NCBI RefSeq assembly: GCF_900110255.1
Contig: NZ_FODD01000013.1
Location: 1-64,000, forward strand
Direction of reading: 5' to 3'
Source: Actinacidiphila rubida
GTDB lineage: Bacteria; Actinomycetota; Actinomycetes; Streptomycetales; Streptomycetaceae
Length of the DNA: 64,000 nucleotides
Part shown: positions 41,723-49,507 of the stretch, piece after piece
Position numbering within the stretch: position 1 is the first letter of the stretch
Layout of the letters: each line of letters begins with the position of its first letter
The notes under the pieces: generated by a model
Database searches by the model: none
What the model was told of the DNA's origin: nothing
What the model saw: only the letters and a program-made list of their open reading frames with translations
Position numbers and translations under genes: made by a program

Positions 41723-42994
41723 TCAGGTCCGCAGGACGGACACGGGGACACGCACGAAGGTGAGCGTGCCGTAGGGCGAACCGGTGCCGGTCTCGTACAC
41801 GAGGCCGACGGTGCGTGGGTCCAGGAGCACGAGGTCGCTGTTGGACGCGGGCAGCGTGGAGAGGGTGACGGCGGTGGCCCAGGTGCGGCCGCCGTCGGAA
41901 CTCGTGCGCAGCGCCATGACCGCGCGCGCGTCCGGGTCACAGGGCCCGGCGTACACCAGCGGCCCGCCGGGCACTTGGAGCACGCTGCCCTGCACGACCG
42001 GCCCCGCGAGGCCGGGTTGGGGTGCGTAGGGCGCGGTCAGGGTGGTGCCGCCGTCGGCGCTGCGGGCGTCGACGCGGGTGGCCGCCGAGGTTCCGTACTG
42101 GTCGCGGGCGTTGAAGTAGACCAGGCCGCCGGGGAGTTCGGCCGCGCTGGACTCGTTGGCGTTGATCACGCCGTCGGGGGTGTCGTCCCGGAAGCCGATC
42201 CGCCAGGTGGCACCGCCGTCGTCGCTGAGCAGGCTGTGCCCGCCGTAGTACTTCGGCTCGCTGCCGGTGTCGGCGGAACCGGGGACGGGCGGAACGGAGT
42301 GGTTGGCCGGGACGACGAGCCGGCCGCGGTGGGGGCCCGCGGTGAGGGCGAGGGCGTGCCCGGGACCGGTGGCGTACCAGCGCCACCCGGGGTCCTTGGC
42401 CTGGTCGGTGATCTCCCGCAGCGGGCCGAAGGTGCGGCCGTCGTCGGCGCTGCGCTGCACCCACACGCGCCGCCCGTCGGCCGGCGCGACCTGTCCGGAC
42501 ATGATGGCCTTCTCGGTGGCGCCTGCGGCGTTGCTGCACGTGAGCAGCACGATGTCGCCGCTGCGGGGGTCGACGACCGGGCAGGGGTTGCCCTGCGTGC
42601 CGGTGCCGTCGCCCGCGACCACCGCCAGCGGGCCCCAGGTGCGGCCGCCGTCGAGGGAGCGTTTGGCGGCGACGACGATGCGGCCGGTGTCCGCACTCGC
42701 GGCGCGGGCCTCGGCGAACGCCACGACCGTGCCGCGCGGTGTGCGGACGAGCGAGGGGATGCGGAACAGCACGTAGCCCTCGGTGCCGGCGGTGAACGGC
42801 ACGGACTGCTCGAACCGCGGGTCGGCCGCGGCCGGCGGATCGGTGGCGGCCACGGCACGGCCGGGCCGCGGATGCGGTGCGGCGGGGCCCGCGCCCGCGG
42901 GGGGCGCGGCGGCGGCCTCGGCGGGCCGGCCCGCCAAGGCGAGCAGGCCCGCGGCGAAGGGAAGGACGACGAGCCGGCGACGGTCGAGCGGCAT
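41723..42994 (-). CDS. Secreted GH33 exo-alpha-sialidase (neuraminidase)
   Basis: The 423-residue product follows CCAGGAGGCAGTC. A signal peptide (RRRLVVLPFAAGLLALAGRPAEAAA) is followed by the six-bladed propeller. The FRIP motif is VLFRIPSLVRTPRG, carrying the first arginine of the catalytic triad; ARAASADTG follows at the usual acid/base distance. Asp boxes are SLDGGRTWG, SADDGRTFG, SDDGGATW, SADGGTT and SSDGGRTW. NESSAAELPGGLVYFNARDQ should hold the Glu/Tyr pair. It releases terminal sialic acid from glycans outside the cell, feeding the NanT-NanA genes upstream on the same strand. No lectin module is attached. Confidence 0.92.
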   Translation of the reverse strand: MPLDRRRLVVLPFAAGLLALAGRPAEAAAAPPAGAGPAAPHPRPGRAVAATDPPAAADPRFEQSVPFTAGTEGYVLFRIPSLVRTPRGTVVAFAEARAASADTGRIVVAAKRSLDGGRTWGPLAVVAGDGTGTQGNPCPVVDPRSGDIVLLTCSNAAGATEKAIMSGQVAPADGRRVWVQRSADDGRTFGPLREITDQAKDPGWRWYATGPGHALALTAGPHRGRLVVPANHSVPPVPGSADTGSEPKYYGGHSLLSDDGGATWRIGFRDDTPDGVINANESSAAELPGGLVYFNARDQYGTSAATRVDARSADGGTTLTAPYAPQPGLAGPVVQGSVLQVPGGPLVYAGPCDPDARAVMALRTSSDGGRTWATAVTLSTLPASNSDLVLLDPRTVGLVYETGTGSPYGTLTFVRVPVSVLRT

Positions 42995-43242
42995 GACTGC
43001 CTCCTGGGGAGAGTCCCTCTCGGGAGTCCGGTTCCCGCGGGAATCAGGGCACGGTCAGTGGCACTTCGCCGCGCTGTACGTCAACGTCGCCGCCCGTGGG
43101 GTCACTTCACCGGGCGGCACGGGCGGCTTCCGGGCTCCACCGGGGGCCGGACACCGCCCGGCATCGGTCATGACGCGGGCCGCGCGGCATCGTTCACGAC
43201 CCACACCGCGCGGCGCCTTCGTGGCGCGTCACCGCGCGGGCG

Positions 43243-44160
43243 TCACGACACGGGGCCCAGGCCCGCGGACTCGACGAGCGCGGCCACACGGGCTGCCTCG
43301 TCCAGGGTCAGCGGCAGCAGGGGCTCCTGCGTGCGCGCGCAGGCGATGACGCCGCGCGCGGCCAGCGCCGCCTTGAACGACCCGAGCGCGGCGGACATCC
43401 GGCCCACCCGGCCGCGGTCGGCGACCTCGATGATCCCGAACAGCGCGGCGAGGCGGCGCTGCTCTTCACGGGCCGCGGCGAAGTCGCCCTTCCTGGCGGC
43501 CTCGTAGAGCCGGACGTACCCGTGCGGGTCGACGTTGCCCAGGCCCGGCACGATGCCGTCGGCGCCGCGTTCGAGCGCGAGGTCCGCCAGGGTCTCCGAG
43601 CCGGTGAGGCAGGCCGCGCCGCTGCCCTCGGTCCGGTCGAGGACCTTCTGGAAACTCTCGAGGTCCCCGGAGGAGTCCTTGACGGCGCTGATCACCTTGA
43701 CCTGCGCCAGCTCGCCGAGGAGTGCGGGCGGCAGCTTGTAGTGCACGTTGGAGGGGATGTCGTAGGCGACGACGGGCAGTTCGAGGGCGGCGTGCAGCGT
43801 CTCGTAGTGCTCCCGGACCTCCGCGTCGCCGACCCCGACGTAGAAGGGGGCGGTGACCACGACCGCGTCGGCGCCCAGCGTCTGGGCCCGGCGGGCGTGT
43901 TCCAGCACCCGCCGGGTGCCGGTGTCGATCGCGCCGGCCAGCACCGGGACCTGTCCGGCGGCGGTGGCGACGACCGTCCGCAGTGCGGTGTCCCGGTCGC
44001 CGTCGGCGAGTTGGGCGATCTCGCCCGTCGAACCGCCGACGAACAGGCCGTGCACGCCGGCGTCGAGCAGGAAGCCGGTGAGGCGCTCCAGCGACGCGGT
44101 GTCCACCTCGCCGTCCTCGGTCAGCGGGGTGCACAGGGGAGGGATGACTCCGTGGAACAT
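43243..44160 (-). CDS. nanA: N-acetylneuraminate lyase-like protein (DapA/NanA family)
   Basis: The 305-residue product has the class I aldolase TIM barrel: GVIPPLCTPLTEDGEVDTAS, GLFVGGSTGEIAQLAD, VVVTAPFYVGVG, VVAYDIPSNVHYKLPP and VISAVKDSSGDLESF. K161 in VKDSSGD forms the Schiff base and the YDIP tyrosine is conserved. The GSTGE loop is that of neuraminate lyases, where dihydrodipicolinate synthases usually have GTTGE. With a NanT-like transporter (start overlapping its stop as TGATG) and a sialidase downstream, cleavage of sialic acid to ManNAc and pyruvate is the best call. Other aldol substrates remain possible. Confidence 0.82.
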   Translation of the reverse strand: MFHGVIPPLCTPLTEDGEVDTASLERLTGFLLDAGVHGLFVGGSTGEIAQLADGDRDTALRTVVATAAGQVPVLAGAIDTGTRRVLEHARRAQTLGADAVVVTAPFYVGVGDAEVREHYETLHAALELPVVAYDIPSNVHYKLPPALLGELAQVKVISAVKDSSGDLESFQKVLDRTEGSGAACLTGSETLADLALERGADGIVPGLGNVDPHGYVRLYEAARKGDFAAAREEQRRLAALFGIIEVADRGRVGRMSAALGSFKAALAARGVIACARTQEPLLPLTLDEAARVAALVESAGLGPVS

Positions 44161-45572
44161 CAGACCTTCTCACTGGTGGGTTGGAGCGTGGAACGGGGAT
44201 GCCCGCCGCCCCTGGCGTCAGCCGCCCGCTGCACGCGGGCCGGGACGTCGAAGGCGATGAGCAGCACGAGCAGGGCGGTCACGCCCAGCGACAGCACGGT
44301 GATGGCGGTGCCGAGGCTGAGGGGCTCGGCGAGTTTCGCGCCGAGCACCGGCGCGGCGGCGCCGCCGAGCGCGCCGACGTTGTAGCTGAAGCCGAGGGCG
44401 GCGGCGCGGATCTCCATCGGGTAGTGGTCGCTGACGTACTTCGGCAGCACGCCCGAGGCGCCGGAACTGGTGCCGACGAGCAGGAACAGCAGCACCCACA
44501 GCGCGACGGTGTGGCCCTCGCCCAGCGCGAAGACCGGGTAGACGAAGACGAGCGAGGCGACGAGCATCGCGATGTAGGCGCGGCGGGTGCCGAACCGGTC
44601 GCCGAGGTAGCCGACCAGGACGCTGCCGACGGCGTAGCCGAAGCCGGCGTAGAGCAGGGCGTCGGAGACCTGGGCGGGGTCGTAGTGCAGGTCGGTCTTG
44701 AGGTAGGTGGGCAGCAGCGACTGGAGCGGCCACGAGTACAGGAACGCGCAGAACACGGTGACCATGAGCGCCACCACGACCGGCCACAGCCGCTCCGCGA
44801 ACCCGACGGACAGCGTCACGAAGCAGGCGGCGATCACGGCGACCAGCGACAGCGTCACCGCGAGGGACTCGCCGCGGAGCACCACCAGCAGGGCGACGGC
44901 CGCGATCACGCAGACCGGCAGGTTCCACAGTTTGGCGCGCCCGGCGAACAGCCGGCCGGTGGCGTTCACCTGGGGCCGCCCGGCCGTGCGGGCCTCCTGC
45001 CACTCGGTCGCCTCCGGCAGCCGCCGCCGCAGGTAGATCGCCAGCACCACCGGCAGGATGCCGATCCAGAACAGCACCCGCCAGCTGGTGTGCGGCACCA
45101 CCCAGGCGTACGTCTTGGCCGCCAGCACGCTGCCCAGCGGGTAGCCCGAGAGCAGCATCCCGCTGGCGGTGTTGCGTATCCGCTGCGGCCAGCTCTCGAG
45201 GATGTAGGTGGCGCTGGCGCTGTACTCGCCGGCCATGCCGAGGCCGACGATCATCCGGAACGCGAACAGCGACCAGTAGCCCCAGGCGAAGCCGCAGAGC
45301 ACCGAGCCCACCGCGTACAGGCAGATGCTGAGCACCATGGCCGGGCGGCGGCCGAAGCGGTCGCCGAGCGCCCCCAGGGCCAGACCGCCGAACCAGCGCG
45401 ACACGAAAGCCGCGGAGACGAGGGTGGCGGCGCGCACCGTGGAAAGGTGGAAGTCCTTTCCGATTTCGGTCAGAACCAGGGTGATCAGGACGAAGTCGAA
45501 GCCGTCCATGCCGTAGCCGAGCCAGGCAGCACTGAACGCCTTCCAGTCCTGTCTGAGCAACTCACCCGCCAC
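44160..45572 (-). CDS. nanT: NanT-like MFS sialic acid transporter
   Basis: The protein of about 470 residues tracks E. coli NanT along its length: WKAFSAAWLGYGMDGFDFVL, ISRWFGG-type VSRWFGGLALGALGDRFGRR, GMAGEYSASATYILESWPQR, FLYSWPLQSLLPTYLKTDL, and AALGFSYNVGALGGAAAPVL. Transport of N-acetylneuraminate by proton symport is therefore likely. The start is unsure: GTG at 45572 gives a short N-terminus but has no ribosome site, and it sits in a 17-bp inverted repeat. An ATG at 45601 lies in another frame (MSNSPAAPLQWR), so a different start or a frame slip is possible. It overlaps nanA by one base. Confidence 0.82.
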   Translation of the reverse strand: MAGELLRQDWKAFSAAWLGYGMDGFDFVLITLVLTEIGKDFHLSTVRAATLVSAAFVSRWFGGLALGALGDRFGRRPAMVLSICLYAVGSVLCGFAWGYWSLFAFRMIVGLGMAGEYSASATYILESWPQRIRNTASGMLLSGYPLGSVLAAKTYAWVVPHTSWRVLFWIGILPVVLAIYLRRRLPEATEWQEARTAGRPQVNATGRLFAGRAKLWNLPVCVIAAVALLVVLRGESLAVTLSLVAVIAACFVTLSVGFAERLWPVVVALMVTVFCAFLYSWPLQSLLPTYLKTDLHYDPAQVSDALLYAGFGYAVGSVLVGYLGDRFGTRRAYIAMLVASLVFVYPVFALGEGHTVALWVLLFLLVGTSSGASGVLPKYVSDHYPMEIRAAALGFSYNVGALGGAAAPVLGAKLAEPLSLGTAITVLSLGVTALLVLLIAFDVPARVQRAADARGGGHPRSTLQPTSEKV

Positions 45573-45600
45573 TGCAGCGGCGCGGCGGGTGAGTTGCTCA
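45554..45600. repeat. Perfect 17-bp inverted repeat spanning the nanT start
   Basis: TGAGCAACTCACCCGCC (45554-45570) and its exact complement at 45584-45600 are separated by 13 bases. On the minus-strand transcript it would fold a very stable hairpin around the proposed nanT start codon, or serve as a binding site. It is too long to be chance. Confidence 0.9.
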
Positions 45601-45636
45601 TGGGGCTCGCATCCTCGGGAGCTGGTGGCCGGTGAT

Positions 45637-45664
45637 GTAGGACGTAGGATGTCCGACGTCCTAC
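45637..45664. promoter_or_regulatory. Candidate GntR operator between nanT and its divergent regulator
   Basis: GTAGGACGT and ACGTCCTAC are perfect 9-bp arms 10 bases apart, with an internal GTAGGATGTCC. The element lies in the shared promoter region of nanT and the GntR gene and ends 8 bases before the TAACCT box. Confidence 0.7.
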
Positions 45665-45672
45665 CGTGGGGG

Positions 45673-45678
45673 TAACCT
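45673..45678 (+). promoter_or_regulatory. Candidate -10 box for leaderless GntR gene
   Basis: TAACCT ends 7 bases before the ATG at 45686, with no ribosome site between. Confidence 0.5.
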
Positions 45679-45685
45679 AGGCTCC

Positions 45686-46498
45686 ATGCCAGTGCAGCGC
45701 AAGCCCCCCGCCACGGTGTCGCCCACGACGTCGCAGGTGACGGCGGCGCGGTCCCCGGCGGCGCGCCAGGCCCTCGACAGCGCGGCGGCACACCCGGATC
45801 GGCTGCGGCGCCCCACCGTCCAGGACCGGATCGTCGAGCTGGTGGTCGAGATGGACCTCGACCCCGGCGACCCCCTGCCGCCGGAGCCCGAGCTGATGCG
45901 CACGCTGGGCGTCAGCCGCAACTCGGTACGCGAGGCCCTCAAGGGCCTCCAGGCCCTGGGCATCGTGGACGTCCGGCACGGCTACGGCACCTACGTCGGC
46001 ACGGGCACGCTCCACTCCCTGGCGCCCGGCCTGCTCTTCCACTCCCGGCTCGGGGTGCGACGCGACAACCCGCGCGCCCTGCTGGACATCGTCGAGGTCC
46101 GCGCGCTCCTGGAGAGCGGCCTGATCCGGCGTGCCGCCCACGAGCTGGCCGCCGGCGACCTGGACCGGCTGCACGAGGAGCTGGACGCGCTCGCCGCCGA
46201 CGGCGACGAGGGCCGGGCCGGCCACGACCGGCGGTTCCACGAGCTGCTCTACGAACCGCTGGGCAACGTGCTCGCGTTGCAGCTGATCGCCCTGTTCTGG
46301 GACGTCTACCGGCAGCTCGAAGCGGACATGGCCAAGCCGCGGACCGACCACGCGCACGTGGTCCGGCAGCACCGGCAGGTCCTCGAGGCGCTGGAGGCCC
46401 ACGACCCGGACGCGGCGGCCGCATCCATAGCGGAGCACTTCGCCGACATCACGGCCCGCATCGACCAGTGGGCCGCGGCACGTGGCGCCGGTTCCTAG
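45686..46498 (+). CDS. FadR/FCD-type GntR regulator of the sialic acid genes
   Basis: The 270-residue product has a Pro/Ala-rich start, then a GntR winged helix (residues ~42-108: RPTVQDRIVELVVEMDLDPG, ELMRTLGVSRNSVREALKGL, RHGYGTYVG). An FCD effector domain follows (LLDIVEVRALLESGLIRRAA, DRRFHELLYEPLGN, HRQVLEALEAHDPDAAAASI) with metal-binding aspartate and histidines. E. coli NanR belongs to the same subfamily. Its divergence from nanT and the dyad between them point to repression relieved by a sialic acid or its derivative. Confidence 0.9.
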   Translation: MPVQRKPPATVSPTTSQVTAARSPAARQALDSAAAHPDRLRRPTVQDRIVELVVEMDLDPGDPLPPEPELMRTLGVSRNSVREALKGLQALGIVDVRHGYGTYVGTGTLHSLAPGLLFHSRLGVRRDNPRALLDIVEVRALLESGLIRRAAHELAAGDLDRLHEELDALAADGDEGRAGHDRRFHELLYEPLGNVLALQLIALFWDVYRQLEADMAKPRTDHAHVVRQHRQVLEALEAHDPDAAAASIAEHFADITARIDQWAAARGAGS

Positions 46499-46612
46499 GC
46501 GCCGTCCCCGGCCCTGCACCCGGCGGGCTCCCGGTCGCGGGACACGGCCCGGCCGCGCGGCACGGTGCGAAAACCCGTGTCGCCGCGGACGTCGAGAGCG
46601 GAGACTCCTCGC

Positions 46613-47236
46613 ATGACGGACACGGACATGGGCGCGTTCAGGGAGGCGGTCACCACGTGGGCGGCGGGCGGCCCCGGCGAGCCGGCGCGCGACCTGGCGG
46701 AACGGCTTCCGGTACGCACCGCCGTCCTCCTGGAGGGGCTCAGTGACGCGGCCGCGGTGACCGCGCTGGCCGCCCTCCGTGGCCGCGACCTGGCCGCCGA
46801 GGGGGTGTGCGTGCTGCCGATGGGCGGCGCGACGAACATCGCGCGCTTCGCCCGCCTGCTCGGCCCGCCCGGTCTGGGCCTGCGCCTGGCCGGGCTGTGC
46901 GACGAGGCCGAACGCGACTTCTATGCCCGCGGGCTGGCCCGGGCCAGTGCGGCGGAGCAGCCGTTCTTCGTCTGCGCGGCGGACCTGGAGGACGAGCTGA
47001 TCCGCGCGCTCAGCCCGGAACGCGTCGAGGAACTGGTTGGCGCCGAAGGCGAGTTGCGTGCCCTTCAGACCTTCCGCGACCAGCCCGCGCAGCGCGACCG
47101 CACCTCCCCTCAGCAGCTGCGCCGGTTCCTCGGTACCAAGTCCGGACGCAAGATCCACTACGGCCGCGTCCTGGTCGAGGCGCTGACCCCCGACCGCGTC
47201 CCCGCCCCGCTCGACGGGCTCCTCGCGAGCCTGTGA
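46613..47236 (+). CDS. Stand-alone OLD-type Toprim domain protein
   Basis: The 207-residue product starts at the ATG about nine bases after CGGAGA. TAVLLEGLSDAAAVTALAAL has the Toprim glutamate and the EGxSD pattern of OLD-family nucleases. VLPMGGATNIARFARLLGPP and LRLAGLCDEAERDFYARGL give the DxE-like second acidic motif. FVCAADLEDELIRALS and a helical C-terminus follow. OLD nucleases usually fuse this domain to an ABC ATPase, absent here. Its function could be nuclease or nucleotidyl transferase. It lies alone 114 bases after the GntR gene. Confidence 0.7.
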   Translation: MTDTDMGAFREAVTTWAAGGPGEPARDLAERLPVRTAVLLEGLSDAAAVTALAALRGRDLAAEGVCVLPMGGATNIARFARLLGPPGLGLRLAGLCDEAERDFYARGLARASAAEQPFFVCAADLEDELIRALSPERVEELVGAEGELRALQTFRDQPAQRDRTSPQQLRRFLGTKSGRKIHYGRVLVEALTPDRVPAPLDGLLASL

Positions 47237-47438
47237 CGGCCCGGACGCCGTACCGGGACCGCGGAGCCCGGCGCGACACGCCGCACCGGGTCCGCGGCAG
47301 CAACCGCGACACGCCGCGCCCCTGACGCGCCGGCAGGACCGGCCCGGCGGCCGTCCGTGGCAGCCTCGTCCTGCGCGGCCCCTCACGCGGCGACGTCCGG
47401 GGCCCGTTCTCCGTGCGAGGCCGACGAAGGGACGACGG

Positions 47439-47978
47439 GTGCGCCTCCTGCTGACCTCCGACACGCATGTGCCCCGGCGGGCGCGGCGCCTGCCGGCGGA
47501 ACTGCTGGCCGCGATCGACGCCGCGGACGTGGTGGTCCACGCGGGCGACTGGGTGGACGAGCCGACGCTCGACCTGCTGGAGTCGCGGGCGCGCCGCCTC
47601 GTCGCGGTCCACGGCAACAACGACGGTCCGGGACTGCGGGCGCGGTTGCCGGAGGTGGCCCGGGCCGAGGTGGCGGGAGTGCGGTTCGCGGTGGTGCACG
47701 AGACCGGTCAGGCCGCCGGGCGGGAGGAGCGCTGCGCGAGGCGGTTCGACGGCAGCGACGTCCTGGTCTTCGGGCACAGCCACATTCCGTGGGACACGAC
47801 GGCCGCGAGCGGGCTGCGGCTGCTCAACCCCGGCTCGCCGACCGACCGCAGACGCCAGCCGCACTGCACCTACATGACCGCGGTGGCGGACGCCGGCACG
47901 CTGTCGGACGTCGTCCTGCACCGGCTGCCGCCGACGGGTTCCGCATCGAACAGCCGCCCGGCGGGTAGCGATTGCTGA
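47439..47978 (+). CDS. YfcE/MJ0936-type metallophosphoesterase
   Basis: The 179-residue product begins at GTG after GAAGGGACGACGG. Calcineurin-like motifs are all present: LLTSDTHVPRRARRLP (DxH), VVHAGDWVDEPTLDL (GD), AVHGNNDGPGLRARL (GNND), FAVVHETGQ (H) and VFGHSHIPWDTTA (GHSH). Two-metal phosphodiesterase activity is expected. A geranylgeranyl-reductase-family gene starts two bases after its stop, so they may be co-transcribed. Confidence 0.9.
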   Translation: MRLLLTSDTHVPRRARRLPAELLAAIDAADVVVHAGDWVDEPTLDLLESRARRLVAVHGNNDGPGLRARLPEVARAEVAGVRFAVVHETGQAAGREERCARRFDGSDVLVFGHSHIPWDTTAASGLRLLNPGSPTDRRRQPHCTYMTAVADAGTLSDVVLHRLPPTGSASNSRPAGSDC

Positions 47979-47979
47979 C

Positions 47980-49368
47980 GTGAACGACGAGAGCCACGAG
48001 AACGACGTGAACCGTGTGAACGACACGCAGCGGGCGGCCGCGCCCGGCGGGTCGTCGGGACCCGATCCGTCGGCCGACCGCGGTGGCGACCGCGCGACGT
48101 CGCAGGACGCGCAGGTCATCGTGGTGGGCGCCGGGCCGTCGGGGTCCAGCGCCGCCTTCCATCTCGCCCGCGCCGGCGTCGACGTACTGCTGCTGGAGAA
48201 GGACGAGTTCCCCCGCGAGAAGGTGTGCGGCGACGGCCTCACCCCGCGCTCGGTCCACCAACTGCTGCGCATGGGCGTGGACGTGACCGGCGACGGCTGG
48301 CACCGCTCGCGTGGCATGCGCTGGATGACCGGCGACCGCGAAGTGCTCATCGACTGGCCGACCCTGGCCCGCTTCCCGGACTACGCGCTCACCCGTACCC
48401 GCCACGACTTCGACGAGATCCTGGTGCGGCACGCGCAGGCGGCGGGCGCGCGCCTGCAGACGGGCGTGAAGGTCACCGGACCGGTGACCGACCGCACGGG
48501 CCGGGTCGTCGGCGTCGAGGCGACCGCCGGGCCCGACGGCGAACCCGTCGTCCACCGGGCGCCGTTGGTGATCGCCGCGGACGGCGCGTCGGCACGGCTG
48601 GCCGTGGCCCTGGGCGCCCACCGCGACAAGGGCCGCCCGATGGGCACCGCCGTCCGCCGCTACTACCGCAGCCCGCAGCGCACCGACGAGGAGTACCTGG
48701 AGCTGTGGGCGGACCTGCGCAATCCGTCGTCCGGGGGCCGGCTGGCCGGTTACGGCTGGATCTTCCCGCTCGGCGACGGCCGCGTGAACGTCGGCCTCGG
48801 CATGATCACCCGCAACGGCAGGCGCTCCCCCGACATGCGCGCCACGCTGGGGGCCTGGCTGAAGCGGACACCGCCCGAATGGGGTCTGGACGAGGACGGC
48901 GCCGACGGCCCGCTGCGCAGCGCCGCGCTCCCCATGGGCCTCAACCGCCGCCCCCAGTACGGGCGCGGGCTCATGCTGGTCGGCGACAGCGCCGGCTCGA
49001 TCAGCCCGTGGACCGGCGAGGGCATCTACCAGGCCATGGAGTCGGGTGAGGTCGCGGCCGAGGCCGCCACGCTGGCCCTGACCCGTCCGTCGGGCCCGGC
49101 CCGTGAACGCGCCCTGCGGGGCTACCCCGCCGAGATCAACCACCGCTGGGGCCGCTACTACCGCCTCGGCAACTTCGCCGCGACGTACATCCTGAGCCGC
49201 TCCGGTTTCCAGCCGCTCCTCAACAGTTACATCACCGACCATCCGACCCTCGTCAACGGGCTGGCCCGCCTGCTCACCAACCTCACCGACGAGCCGTCGC
49301 ACGACGCCATAGACCACGTCCTCAACACCCTGGTCCGCGTCATGCCGGCCTACAACGCGCGCCGCTGA
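47980..49368 (+). CDS. Geranylgeranyl reductase-family FAD-dependent oxidoreductase
   Basis: The 462-residue product starts with a polar, probably disordered N-terminus, then the FAD dinucleotide fold VIVVGAGPSGSSAAFHLARA. CGDGLTPRSVHQLLRMGVDV is the CGxG-type motif of geranylgeranyl reductases, and GLMLVGDSAGSISPWTGEGI is the second FAD contact. GYGWIFPLGDGRVNVGLGMI is also typical. Family members reduce prenyl double bonds of menaquinone, carotenoid or lipid chains; many actinomycetes keep a copy near nuo genes, which is not the case here. The GTG start has no clear ribosome site. Confidence 0.87.
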   Translation: MNDESHENDVNRVNDTQRAAAPGGSSGPDPSADRGGDRATSQDAQVIVVGAGPSGSSAAFHLARAGVDVLLLEKDEFPREKVCGDGLTPRSVHQLLRMGVDVTGDGWHRSRGMRWMTGDREVLIDWPTLARFPDYALTRTRHDFDEILVRHAQAAGARLQTGVKVTGPVTDRTGRVVGVEATAGPDGEPVVHRAPLVIAADGASARLAVALGAHRDKGRPMGTAVRRYYRSPQRTDEEYLELWADLRNPSSGGRLAGYGWIFPLGDGRVNVGLGMITRNGRRSPDMRATLGAWLKRTPPEWGLDEDGADGPLRSAALPMGLNRRPQYGRGLMLVGDSAGSISPWTGEGIYQAMESGEVAAEAATLALTRPSGPARERALRGYPAEINHRWGRYYRLGNFAATYILSRSGFQPLLNSYITDHPTLVNGLARLLTNLTDEPSHDAIDHVLNTLVRVMPAYNARR

Positions 49369-49507
49369 GGCGGGTGTTCACGGCGGTATGCCAAGTCCCG
49401 TGCCGTCACCGGGTGTTCACCCCGCCGGAGCACGATGACCGCTCGGGCGGGCCATGCCGGGGCGGGCGAGGGCCGGCGGGCACTGAGTCGGATCGGAGCC
49501 GGATCGG

